Assembly (NCBI GenBank): GCA_013399855.1
Contig: VXAY01006167.1
Coordinates: 124,001-188,000, forward strand
Reading direction: 5' to 3'
Origin: Oxyruncus cristatus
Taxonomy: Eukaryota > Chordata > Aves > Passeriformes > Cotingidae
Length of the DNA stretch: 64,000 nt
Positions 25,261 through 37,261 of the stretch are shown in pieces. The position numbers were made by a program, and so were the translations under genes. How positions within the stretch are numbered: the stretch's first letter is position 1; each line of letters starts with the position of its first letter. A model generated the notes under the pieces. It searched no databases and was not told where the DNA came from. It was given only the letters and a program-made list of their open reading frames with translations.

Positions 25261-28200
25261 GGTGTCCTGTCTGTCCAAGGAGCAGGGATGCAGGGAGGAG
25301 GGTGTGCTCTTCAGGCTGGAGTCAGCAGACTCTCATAGCAGTCGGAGGGGTGGCAGGGACCGCTGTCCACGCGGTGGGGCTGGCCCATCAGCTCTCCCAG
25401 AAGATGACAATCTTTTGCCTGGGTGTGCCAAGTTGGGGATGACGCAGCCAGATGTCTCACAGAGCTTGGGAAGAGGGCTGCACTCATGCAGCTATACAGC
25501 TGTCAGACCAGAGAGCACTCAAGCCCAGCCAGCTGAAGCTCCAGTGAGCGACCATGGTCTGTGCCCGGCCCAGAGTGCCCAGAAAGGCTTAGTGATGGAA
25601 ATTAACAGCTTCCATTATAGCACTCTAACTACCCCATGTAGGCAAGCCCTCAGAAGCCACATTAACCCGAGTTCAGGCCATAAATTGAACTCTCTGGCAA
25701 AGGTACTCCTTAACTAAATGCAGAAAATCTCTGTGATGAGCAGTAACGGTGCATATAAAATAAAATAACAGCAGGACTGGGGAATAGCAATGGCACATCT
25801 TTCCTTCCAAATTGAATTGTTCACTTCACTGTGAGAAGGAATAATTATCATGTTTATTGCGTTTGGCTCAATTAGGCTGGAATCTTAGGCCAGGAACCTT
25901 TCTTTTTACATTTCTGTAAATGTTGTCCATGTATGGCTGTGTCAGCATTGATTTTGTTGTCATGAAGGTACCACCGCTGCCTGAATGAACTGGAATATGC
26001 AAAACTGAACTAATTCTTAAAGTGTCTATTTTTCTAGCTTTAATCAGCTAAAATTTCTAGTAAACTGAAGAGGAGCAAGCAAGCCTCTTGTGTTATTTCT
26101 GTAGAGTTCTGCTCTTGAATGTGCTAGGGACAGCAGGATGGGCTGAAACTATTTACTTTTGTACATGGTGCACATATAACTCATAGAACCCATCACGAAA
26201 AGATGGATTAAGACCATATACGCTGAGAGGTTACAAAAGGTGCATGACTTCCATCAGGTGACATATATCTGTGTAAGGCTGGCATAAAGTATAGTGAGAC
26301 CAGACGAGAAGACAGGGAAGCTTGTGCTAGACTCCAGCACGATAAGCAGAAGATAAATACCCAACATGGAGAGGACAGGTACATACAGTTTAGTTAGCAG
26401 CAAGTCTTCTTGGGACTGTGTGCAGCAGTCTCCTACTACTTTCATCTACTGTACATTTACATCCTGAAAGAGGGGTACTCTCAAAGGCATCTGTCTTCAA
26501 GCTCCACTTGGTAGAAATGTCTCATAGCAGGAGAAGGCCAGGATCAAATGTGTAAGGGGAGGAACAACTCAACCACTCCTACAGTTCTAGGATGTCCTGG
26601 AGGGAGAGAAGGTATGTTTGTGTGAGATCACTCAGGAGTCTCTTAATTGTGTATATTTGAATGCTGTGAATATTGTATCAGAATGACCCAGCAAATTATC
26701 AGTTCCACTTCTGCATTAACCTCTTTTCAGCTGAGGAGGTATCTAATTCCATGGTCACTACCAGTGATTGGTAAGGGTGAATAGAAGAATTTAAATCTGC
26801 ATTTCTAGAAACTGATCTAGGCCCATTTCCTTTGATCCTTTGAAATTTCCTTTTCTATACGAACAGACAGAGAAGCATAAAAAAGTACAGTTTATAAACG
26901 TGTAAATAATGCGAGATGAAACGTGAGGGACAATATGTATCTTTAGCAGTAGAAAGAAATTCTGGTTAAAGGCAAACTCTACCTGAGTTAGAGAGATCAG
27001 GTCTTTGGTAGAGAAGTTTGTCATGGGTAGATTAGGGAAAACATGATACGTGCTACTTTTCAAAATTTTCATTATTATGCTTGATATCAGGAAACACTTC
27101 TACATCCAGCCAAAAAATTGAACTAAAGTCACAGCTGAAATATATGCAGGACAGGTTTTGGAATGGAAAAAACAGTCTAGAAATAGACTGGTTTGTCTGT
27201 TGATTGCAATAAGAAAAGGCACTTGAATAAAACTTTGATATTCCACTGTGAGAAGTTGAGGGGAATGAGAATGCATGACAGAGGAAGGGCATGTAAAGAA
27301 AACTGTCAGGTTTCAAATTCATTAGAGCTGTGGCGTAAGATGACCATAATGTCTGCCTGTTAGCTCAATATGTCATAGTGTAGAGAGAGATGTAGCACAG
27401 AGAGATGTAGCACAGAGAAGAGCTGTATTAGAAAGACAGTGTTTGGAGTTTCTTCCTCAGTTCATGCCAAACACCACAAAATGCTTTATGATATCCCAGC
27501 ACATAGATTTCACATCTAGCCTGAACTGTATGGGGAAAAAAACCCAACAAAACAACACTCCAGATGCAGTGCCCTAGGTATGTATAAGACACAGGATGAT
27601 TACATACAACATGCCTAGGTCAGTATCTAAGCTCTTCCATCTGTCTGGTTTGTTCAAACAGCACTTTCAAGAAAGTTAAAGTCTCTTAAATCTGCTGTTA
27701 ACAAAAAAAATAAAATAAAGGGCAATACCAAATCCCACTTTCCACTACTGATGCACTAATTCGGTGTCCAGCTTTGCTTTCAGTTGCCTCAGGGCCTAGT
27801 GGTTTTCCCTGCATCATCATGTGGGATCGCACACTGAGCACAACGCGAGCTGCTTCTCCGATTCTGAGAGCTGCCATTTTAAAGAAGACCGTGGTGAATT
27901 CCTTTGCGCTGGTATGGAGGTACGTGCTAAGCAGGGACCAGTCGCCTCAAGAAGCGAGCAGAAGACTCTCCACTGCACTGTATTGTTCCGTAGCACAGAG
28001 CTTGGTGAAGTTGAAAGGCAGAGCAATTCCGTGCCATCTTCAGTGCTGGCATGTAGGGAGTTCTTGGCAAATCAGATGGTGGGTCATAAATTCTCCTTCA
28101 CTAGTTTGGGGGCTTGATTATTCTTTTGTGCTCTGCTGGAAACATTACTTAGGAGAATTGGGGCATTTTAATTTGGCTGTGTTACCACTTTATTAATATT

Positions 28201-31200
28201 TGAACATCTCACTGTTTTCGGTCTTGGCACAACGGGATCCACAAACAGAGGCTAAAAGAGAAAATGTTCCCCTCCCTGATACTGGATTCCTGCCCTTTTA
28301 TTTTTAATTACTTTGAATTATTTCTGGAACTTTTTATATCATTTTGAGAATACAAATTAAGTTTTGACCGTAAGAAAGAATACCATAGAAAGCAAGCAAA
28401 TGTGACCTTACATGTTCATCCAGAGACTGCATCAAACAAGCAAGGGACAGACACTTGCCAATCTATGCATTATATTCTGGCATAACAATGATCCATTAGT
28501 CTGAGCAAGGTCTATGTGAACTGTATGCACATTTGGCTTAACCCACTCAGTTTATTTAGCCTCTGGTGTGCTCTGGATTAAAGCAGGCAGTCATTAGAGA
28601 ACAGTATTTCTTCCACAAGTGCTGTTTTTCATCATTTGAGAGAAGTGACAGAGCTTTTCAAAAGCCTTTGGTATTTAAGGACAAATACTCCCTTCTTGTA
28701 AACGTTCATCTGGGATTCAATAGGTTTTAACCATTAGTGCTTCTAAAAGCAGAAGTTGATCCTGAGGCTAAAAGAAGACCAGAATCACAGAAGATTGTGC
28801 GCCTTTAGCTGGGGATTCAGCACTTGACTGCAGTGTGTTTCTGTTTCCCAGCAGCTTGCTATGAAAGGCTGAATCCCCAAAGCTCAACCCCCTGACATTT
28901 TCTGAAGCATACCTTGAGATCCCAAAATAAAAGTTACCTCACATAGCAGGATAATTCTGTCCAGTGGATTTCCAGGAGGATTCAGTCAACAAACCAGGAT
29001 TTAGAAGGAAAATGCACCCCAGAGTATCGAATAATTATCTGTCAAATGTAGGGGACCTGATTCCTAGTGGCACTGCAACATTTTTACACCAGTTGCGTAA
29101 AGATCTTTAGAACAGCCTTTTAAGGCCCATTTTAGTCCCCTTCAGGCATTCAGTCTTCAGACCACTTTCCAGGAGAAGAGGGAACTCACTTTGTGTTCCA
29201 GGGCAAGACAGCATCTATTTTCTTAAAATCACATTGGTGTATTTTTAGCAAATTCACTGGGAGAACTATTAGTCATTACTGTAAAGGCATTTAAATACAA
29301 CATGTATCCTTCAGTTAACAAAAAATCCCCTATGGGTTAAACCCTGAATCTAACTAAAATCTGTGTAAATCCTCACATTTTCTTACACTATCCTTAGCTG
29401 GAGAAATTGATTTCTTCTGATGGACTTCGCTGTCTTAGACAGTAGTTGAATTAACAATTTTTTAATGTGTCAAATTTAGTCCAGATATGGTTCTGCTATC
29501 CTGAACTACCAGTTCTGTTGCTGTCCAACATGTATAAAGCTTCATAGATTAACTTAGAAGGCTTCAATTTGCTTTTATATTTTAGTTTGAATTTCAGTCA
29601 TTTGCCATTAATTGCTTTGTGACATGCACCAAACCTATCCACTTTTGAATTTATATACTTTGGAGATTCAGATATATAAATAATAATGTCCAATAAAAGC
29701 AGGAAAGAATTTAAACCAGCTGCTTCCCAGGATGTAGCTGATTTTATGCTTTCCTTCCACTTTTGGAGCACAAAGTCTATATACAGTGTACACCATAGTT
29801 TACTGCGGGAGGATAAAGGCAGGATAAGCATTCCTGAAAACCACTGCTTGCCTACACACAACATTGTCACAGTTCAGTGTTATTCCTTCCTCCTTTCAGC
29901 CGGACCCTAGGGCTGTGCTTTCTGATCGTAAAAAACAACCAGGTGCGGCTTCTGTCTCCATCCCTGAGGAATTATGTATTATGCATGATTGTATCTAAAC
30001 AGGCTGTTTAAAACTCGTTTGTTCATGGTATCAGAGCTTAAAACATTATAATGGGAAAAGACCCAATGGATCTTATTAAGATATTACTTCATATTGATTT
30101 GGTGAAATGTGTTCATTCAATATTAATGGCTCACATGCAAAGATATTTATTGATATAAACCAGAGATGGATATAAGAGAGAATACATGTAGACATTAAAA
30201 AAAGAGATTTAACAAAAGGAACAATTTCCAGAAGTTAAAAGTTTTCCCATTACTCCAAAACACAGACCCAGATTAATGCATCCTAAATTCTACTGGGCAT
30301 AGGATGAATATTTTTGATAGGCTTTGAGAGGAACCAGACTTAGAGCAAGTGACAGCACTTCCTGTACTGGGAAAGCAGTGGACAGGTAGCCTGGCTGAAT
30401 CTGCACAACGACCATATCTCTTTAACTACAGAGACCCTTTGGCAAGGTATGGTTTTGTTTGTTTGTTTTAAAAAACAATTTGAAAGTGTGCAGAGGGGCT
30501 AGTGAGGACCAACAGGTAGGAGGTTAAGTGAACTGCACCAGCAGCAGCCTCCCCAAATAGAGAGCAGGGGCAGTGAAGGGAATGCTGCCATCAACACCTT
30601 GGCTTGTCTCAGCTACTGCCCTCGATAAATCTGTGCGAGACCTCATGTGATAAATGACACTGAGAACCTATAATGGAATCCAGGAGCAAAGAACTTGGTA
30701 CAGAGGATAAAATGCATGGCTATCCTGTCAGAGGTGTCCTGCCTAACTTCAGTCTGTTCATGGAGTCGAAGGTACTGGCAGAGGGCACCTCTTCCTGCCC
30801 TATTTCTGCATAGCTCACCTTGTCTGCCTCCATTCCTCCCAAGTCTGGGAAAGGGTTCGGTGCTTGCAGGTATGTAGAATGAATTCAGGCCACTACGCTC
30901 TCATTGCCTGCAGGGCTAAAAGGCATTTTGAAATGCTATGTCTGCTGTGGTGTATCAAAGACAGAAGAACAACAAATATATCTCCTGGCTGCTCCTGCTG
31001 TTTCCTGTTCCTCAACATTCAGAAATGGATGGGAATCTGTCTGGAGCAGGCTCTGCTAGCTAACAGACCTCCATGAACTAACAGGTTTGTTTTGTGCACA
31101 TTCCCCAAGCTGAGAGATCTTTTTCTCCTTCTTCCCCAGGTTACTTCCAGCTATCTGCCTGACCTCACCTCTGTCTGCTCCCAGTGAGATCAGCCCTACA

Positions 31201-34200
31201 ACATTGAAGCCTGGGATCCAGCAAGCATTAGCAGCAGTTGGTCACAGCTAAGAAGGACTCGTAGGCGGTGCTGTTGTGCTTTATTTCCTCTGCTGTGCAC
31301 TGAACAGAAAGGGAGCCAGACCCCTGCTACCATCAGGAGAGACAACCTATCAGTCTTTTCAACCTGCTCAGTCCCTTCAGAGGGAAAGGGATGGGGCTGC
31401 TGAAAGGCAATGTCATTATTCCTGCCATGTCAGCAGCACTTCATACATCAGAGGCAGCTGACTGATCGCCAAGGAGAGTAGTAACTTTATTAACCACTTC
31501 TGTTGTGTTGAGCAGCTTTAGTAGAAATCTGAATAACCCCCTCCTCCCCTGGGTTTATTGGACGTGGTTTGTTTTGCAAGTGGGAAAACAATCGTGAGTT
31601 TCATGCCTGGATGAGCTAACGTGTTTACACAACACTGCTGACGCAGCAGAAACAGGATACAATATGTGTCAAATATGGCTTCGGCTGCAGGCAAAATAAC
31701 TGTTGAGCTGAAAGGCAGTGCTTAGCACAGGGCTCCTTGTGCCAGAGGCAGCTGCTGGGTACATGTGAGGGAGAGGGAAAGGGAGCAGGTCTCAGTGTTC
31801 CAATCCCCTGTTGCAGAGCAGTTCCCAGAATGAGGAAAAGTTTTCCAAAGTTGCTACTACTCTTCTAATACTTATACTCATCAATCAGTTTGTTTAAAGA
31901 GAAACTTGAATGGTGCATAGACCTCAGCTTCACCCTCAGGATCTGACTCAAAGCCATCCGAAGCCCGTGGGAGACTTTTCACTGACTTTGATGTGTGGCT
32001 CATTTCTTATTTTAGGTTGTAGGGAGATAGATTTTCACAGCCTAATTTCTGCATCAGGATATCTGCACAGCAAGGAGAGAGGGAGATTTGCTTTTTCTGA
32101 CACGAAATATCACCAACCACAGAAAGATGAGCATTTGAGATGATTGGCTTAAAAGAGCTATCCTATAATGACAGCACAATTATAAGCCTGTGGGGAAAAT
32201 TTGTGTGCTTTTGTATGAAAAGGAGCAAAGAAGAACACAAAAAGGTTTTACTGAGTTACAGCGCCAGGGTTTCAGCTACCAGTTCTGCTGGAAAGCCAAT
32301 AAGAGGGTTTAACTAAAGATATTTTCATCATCATCAAGCCCATATACAAAATGGGTAGTTGTGCAAGAGCAGGGCAGGAGGCAGAATGGAAAAAGAGAAG
32401 GGGTTGCAATACCAGGGCAACCTGCTGCAAACAAGAATTGCCACAGAAGGGGGCAAGACCAGCGAGAGTAGAGGCTTTCTGAACCGAGAAGGGTGGTCTG
32501 GTGCTCTCTAAATAAATGAAGATTTTAAAGAACTAAAAGAAAAGAAAAAAAGAGAGCGTGAAATCAGCTGCCAAGGAGTGCTGGGGCCAGAAAAAGCAAC
32601 AAAGCCCTATTTTTAATATAACTTTTTTTCTGCCAGTAAAAAATCAAATGATAAAATAGGCTAGAGAAAGGAAGCAATTGGGAATGGCTGAAGAGGATTC
32701 CCAGCTGTGCTTGCAATCAGTGCAATTCATGACTCACAACATGCTGGCCACATCACTTCCCAGGAGCAACATATTCTCATGAACAAGCAAAACAAGTGGG
32801 AGACAATCTTTAAAGGCTTTTGGGTTCATTCATGGCTTAGTTGTGAAATCACCCATGAAGCAGCTTTCTGGCTTTGAGGGTCAGGGTAATTTGAGGATTG
32901 GTCAACTTTCCTTTTCTTTCCTCTTCAACTGCAGCCCCATCCACCAGCCTATGGCAGCACAGCTGAGGACCTCCATTCTTTTACTTCTTCTGACCAATAT
33001 GAAGATCTGGAAATGAAACGCCTTTATTGGCTTTTGAGTAGTCCTTGTCCTTCCAGTTTCCCATAAGGACCTTCTGCTACCCAAAAAGAGCGAAAAAAGC
33101 ATCTGAAAATAATATTTATAAGTATGTGAAACCAAATATCTCAGAATCGACTGCTTGTATATAGGTCTTATTAGTTCTCACCTGGCTAGCACATAAATCA
33201 TCTGATTCAAGTAGTAACACTGCATGTCCCTTGAAATCTCAGCTTCAATTCAAATGAATCAGACTTCTGCTTTTACTAACTAATAATATTCTAAAATAGA
33301 ATTGTGCACTTGCTCTATCACACAGTGGAATGTTTAGCAATATATATAATTAACACATAGCTACACTGCTAAAATCAAAAGTCCCTAATAGTCCTGCCCT
33401 CTTATGGGACATTGTCTTTGGGGTTGTGCTGGACCTCATCTCAGAGTTCTAGCAAGTGAAGTCTTCCAGTTGAATTCTAGATAAAAACAAGTGTGTGAAA
33501 CTCATGGGTTTTTTTTTCTCTTTTCATTTAGTGTCTAGTTTTCAAGGAGGCACATAATGTCCAATCACTGGGAAATTCAGAGTGTAGCATGTCAGTCAAC
33601 AAGCCATAAGCTTTAACATTTGATTTAAAGTGGCATCCTAAAAAGTGGGAATCAGGGGAATACAATAGCACTGGTTTACCCTTGCAAAGGACAGTTTCAC
33701 CACAAATAAGTCACATCTTCAAGATGTAGGCCTTTGCTTGACAGAACCCCTCCATCCCTCCTAGGAAGTAAAAGGCCAGAGCTTGATCCAAATAACAACA
33801 ACAACAAACCAACAAAAAACCCCAGTAGTTTTTCTGTTGGTGAGAGATTTCATTAAAAAATCCATGAAGTATTGACATATCTGTTGCTTCTTCTCTTTGA
33901 AATTCTTGCTAGACAAGATTTGACTGTACTTGTTTAGTCCAGCTGGCAGAGGCTGCAGGATTGGCTACCTGAAATAACTCTCACAGCAGCATTTATCCCT
34001 GCACAGTTCGGAAATCTAGGGAAACTGCAAATTACAGTATTAAAATGCTGAGCCAGAAGAGAAACAGGGAAATAACGTTTCAATTTTCATCATGAGAAAG
34101 GGGATGTCTCAGCCTAACAATATTTATGAGCTGGTAAAAAACTGTTCATGCCACAGTGGTTGTATGTTCCTTAAATGTCAAGTCTCAATCAATAACCTCT

Positions 34201-34761
34201 CTGAAATCTGACCCTGTTGGGCATGGTGTAGGAGAATTGGACGCTCTCCAGGCTATTGGTTGAAAGGCAAGAAACAGCAAGGAACTGATGAGAAGCTATC
34301 AATAAAACCCCAGTATTGTTTTGAGTTCAATTTCAAGTAATTGCCAGACATCCGAGATTGAGTCTGACAGACATGAAGAGGGCTAATGTTGGTTCCTGGT
34401 AATGAAAAGTAGGTTTCTTGTTCAAAATAGCACAATGGGACCTAATAGTGAAATGGCTTCTCCTTTGAAAAACAAGTTGCTGTATGAGAATAGAAGTCAG
34501 CGAAGCCTATGTTTTTATGGATTTGTGCCCTGTGTCCTTACAGCTTTCTCCTGCGGAAACACCTTTGTCCTTCCCTCTCCTCCCCTGCTACCCCAGCAAC
34601 TCCAATTTCTCCCTCATGTCCTCTGTTCACTGCTTAAAGCAGCATGTGCCCCCCATTTTTTACTCCAGAATTCACCAAAAATTCCAGATTGGGGGGGATT
34701 TCCCCTTTTTCCTTTTTTTATGCCTTCTCTTGCTTAATGACAGAAATTATGCTGGTACAAA
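25261..34761. other. Long non-coding stretch, no gene recognised
   Basis: No gene is recognised. The longest frames are 25262-25717 plus (151 codons), which starts at the edge of the GC-rich minisatellite, and 27774-28196 plus (140 codons). Neither has motifs, and the second is overlapped by frames on both strands. A 15-bp unit (agagagatgtagcac) is duplicated in tandem at 27384-27413. An A/C-only tract lies at 33797-33825. Confidence 0.5.
27384..27413. repeat. Two tandem copies of a 15-bp unit
   Basis: agagagatgtagcac occurs twice back to back without change. This looks like a small slippage or duplication event. Confidence 0.9.
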
Positions 34762-34765
34762 ATAT
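34762..34765. repeat. Target-site duplication, left copy (ATAT)
   Basis: ATAT directly precedes the TGATGCC terminus of the LTR and is repeated directly after the other terminus at 35329-35332. Five- or six-base duplications do not fit at this site. AT-rich context makes a 4-bp match weak by itself, but its exact position at both termini supports it. Confidence 0.75.
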
Positions 34766-35328
34766 TGATGCCTGCGAGCACCTGGACTTAAAAAAACTCC
34801 AGAGCAGTTAATTGGGGTGAGATAAGGAAAGGATTTACTGTGCTAAGGCAAATGGTTATTACAAGATGCGCACGCAGAATACAGCTGTGTTACACCTTTT
34901 ATAATACTAATTGACCAATCCTAAAATGTGTCCGCTTCTTAACTTTTGCTCTGGTCCACCCCTTGACCCTCCTCCAAGAATTGAGTCTGGGGGCATTTTG
35001 GGACCACCCCTTCATCATCTTCATCTTCTTCAGAGCACAAAGTGCATACAGTTACCTAGTCTTTGACCCTGTTTTGTTGTCCAGGCCCTAATCCTGGTGT
35101 TCCCAAACAGTTGAGGCCTTGCCTTGACATGAGACTAAACATCTTCTACTGACTTCAGGGGTAGATTTGATATGGGGAGCATAGAATGGGGTAAAAGGGT
35201 TAGGAATGTACTACGGGGTAGGGGAACGAGGGCTGCTGCTTTTTTAAAACTACTTCTACTGCTTATAAAACTTATAAAGCTTACAAGAATTAGAAAACTA
35301 AAAAAAGCTGTTAGGGCTTAAGGCATCA
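34766..35328 (-). mobile_element. Solo LTR of an endogenous retrovirus
   Basis: This is a 563-bp solo LTR read on the minus strand. It begins TGATGCC and ends GGCATCA, giving canonical TG...CA ends inside a perfect 7-bp terminal inverted repeat, and it is flanked by a 4-bp ATAT duplication. Promoter parts lie in the right order on the minus strand: an inverted CCAAT box (GATTGGTCAA, complement of 34911-34920), a TATA box (TATAAAAGG, complement of 34895-34903), and an AGTAAA polyadenylation-like signal (complement of 34834-34839) about 60 bp further on. No gag, pol or env sequence lies on either side, so the internal part was lost by LTR-LTR recombination. A 4-bp duplication is usual for gammaretrovirus-like ERVs, whereas ERVL and ERVK usually make 5 and 6. 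The family is not identified. Confidence 0.85.
34895..34903 (-). promoter_or_regulatory. LTR TATA box
   Basis: TATAAAAGG on the minus strand, about 10 bp downstream of an inverted CCAAT box. It marks the U3 end of the solo LTR, so any transcript would start roughly 25-30 bp further on and run toward lower coordinates. Whether it is active is unknown. Confidence 0.65.
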
Positions 35329-35332
35329 ATAT
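35329..35332. repeat. Target-site duplication, right copy (ATAT)
   Basis: ATAT directly follows the GGCATCA terminus of the LTR on the plus strand and matches 34762-34765. Confidence 0.75.
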
Positions 35333-36079
35333 GCTGTCTCAATTGTTTTTCAAATGAATTCTCTGCAAAAGTGCCAGCTCTCTTCACAAAATTGGGGTTT
35401 ACTTGACACCCTAAGTTAGAGCAAAGGTCTAAATGATACATTTTGCCTCTCCACTGTAGGCAGGTTAAGTGCACATAGGGAATTACAGTAGCAAGATTGA
35501 GAAAGGGTTGCTTGTTAAGCTGCTCTTAACATAATTATCTGTGATCATGTGTTGGAACCCCCTTTTGATATTATTTAACATGCTCTGCAAAATAATTCGT
35601 CACAAGGTTCTTCAGTGATGCATAATTCAGGAAACAAATCCTTTAAAGAAATGTCTTCCCCCCCTTCTCATACTAGCTAGCTAGCTAGGAGCTTGCCAGA
35701 ACACAAACTTCTGGCCGAAATTGAGCATATAATAGCACCAAAATCATTGAAGAAAATTGCAGACTTCAGGAGGCTTTCACTTCCCACACAGAGCTGCAGA
35801 ACAGTTCTTTCAACTGAGTTCTCTTGTACTCTATAGCATTTCAGGAGGAATACTCAGAGTCAGTGGTGCCATCAGGCTCAATCCTGAGGCTGCATCCAGA
35901 CTAAGTGTTCAAATTGCCCAAAAGAGCGGCTGAAACTACAGAGACAGTGCTCTTACTCTGTTGCTCAGTTACATCTTGAGCAGTAAATAGAAACTTGCTG
36001 CCATTTTTTCATTTCCTTAACCAAAGCCTCATGGAGGCAGGTAATAATATAAAATTAAAGATGTATTTGGGATCTGTTG

Positions 36080-36166
36080 GTGTGGTTTGGGGTTTTTTGT
36101 TTGGTGTGGGGTTTTTTTGTTGTTGTTTTCTTTGTTGTTTGTTTTTGGTTTTTTGGTTTTTTTTTC
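36080..36166. repeat. G/T-only low-complexity tract (87 bp)
   Basis: Almost pure G and T on the plus strand, with G runs of up to four separated by T runs of up to nine. It may be prone to unusual DNA structure, but the G runs are too irregular for a confident quadruplex call. A similar tract of about 50 bp lies 1 kb to the right. Confidence 0.85.
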
Positions 36167-37087
36167 CATTTTGCCCTCTTTGGGAGGATTTTTCTTAGCT
36201 TTATTCCATGGCTTGCCCTCTGCCTTGGCTGTCAACCAGAGAGGACATACACTGACTAAAGCAAAGGTTTGTGATTTACGAAAGTGCATACTGAGTCTCT
36301 GGCATGAAATGGTTCATTTGCAGGTGAATTTTCCTGCCTTTTGCTAAATATTCAGACAATTTTTTTTAGAAAGCATTTTATAAAGCTTCACTATGGAACA
36401 GAAAACCAAGCCTCACTGGACCTACCTGGTGATTAGTCCATCAATAGGACTGCTGATACTACAATAATGTGACTTGGATTTCCAAATCATCTCTCTAACT
36501 TTCTGCAGGTCACTGCACATGCCTCTCCTCACACTCCCAGAATTCCTGGTCTTTTTTCTCTTCCTCCACATACATACAACTCATTTTGAGTTCTTTGTAA
36601 AAAAAAAAAAATTCCTTTGTTTCCATATTTCAGCTGTATTTAGGAGAATTTTAAAACTTGGATTTTTTTTCCTCTTATGGCCAACACATTTTATTGCGTT
36701 TTAAGACACGGGGCAGGAGTCACACAAAGTGGGAAAATGCAATCTGTACCCTCTTTCTGGCAACCAAGCTTTACCACTCCAATAACTAAGCATTCTTCTT
36801 CATCTCTCTGCTCAGGTCTTATATTTGCTGTAGTCAAACACAGGCCTGAGTGTGAATAGGTGCAAATCTCAACATAAGTAGTGCGTAATATTATTTATAA
36901 GCTCTCAGACCAGAAGTCCTGTTAATGTGAGATCTAAATAAAATTTATTCAGGATCTCCTAGTGACCTTGCAACTGAAGCTCCATAACCTGCTGTCATTA
37001 TATTTCCTTTTGCCTGTTAGAGTTCACCTCTTTTGATGGGGGCAGGAGTGGAAGATTCTGAGATTCTGCTATTGCTCTTGATGTGCT

Positions 37088-37138
37088 TTATTTTTTGTTT
37101 TTTTGGGGTTTTTTTTGTTTGGTTTTTTTTTTTTTTTT
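37088..37138. repeat. G/T-only low-complexity tract ending in poly-T
   Basis: T-rich with interspersed G, ending in 16 T (37123-37138). It lies about 120 bp beyond the 3' end of the RTE-like element. No evidence ties the two together. Confidence 0.75.
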
Positions 37139-37261
37139 AATGCTTTCATAAGCTTGATACTAGAGATTCTAGTTCCAGTCTTTCTCTTGACATGAATGTG
37201 GAAATTGCTGTGCTAAAATTCATGGTTAAAAATTCAAGCAACTGCTTCAAGTTGCTTCCTT

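Larger units (their letters stand above)
35333..37261. other. Non-coding stretch with simple repeats and GT tracts
   Basis: No gene is recognised. It holds (ctag)4 at 35673-35688, G/T-only tracts at 36080-36166 and 37088-37138, and an A run at 36599-36612. Open frames around 35995-36347 simply translate the GT tract into Phe, Val, Gly and Trp and are not genes. Confidence 0.55.

Noticed and set aside
24668..25442. Several 80-190 codon frames through the minisatellite
   Set aside because: They read across 212 N and a tandem repeat, so the translations are artefacts.
35673..35688. (ctag)4 as an integration or recombination site
   Set aside because: A four-copy tetranucleotide repeat is adequately explained by slippage.
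35333..36000. Proviral internal region next to the LTR
   Set aside because: No primer-binding-site-like start, polypurine tract or gag/pol similarity on either side. With target duplications at both LTR ends, a solo LTR is the simpler reading.
35995..36347. Open frames rich in Phe, Val, Gly and Trp, membrane-protein-like
   Set aside because: They translate a G/T-only low-complexity tract. The apparent hydrophobic segments are compositional.
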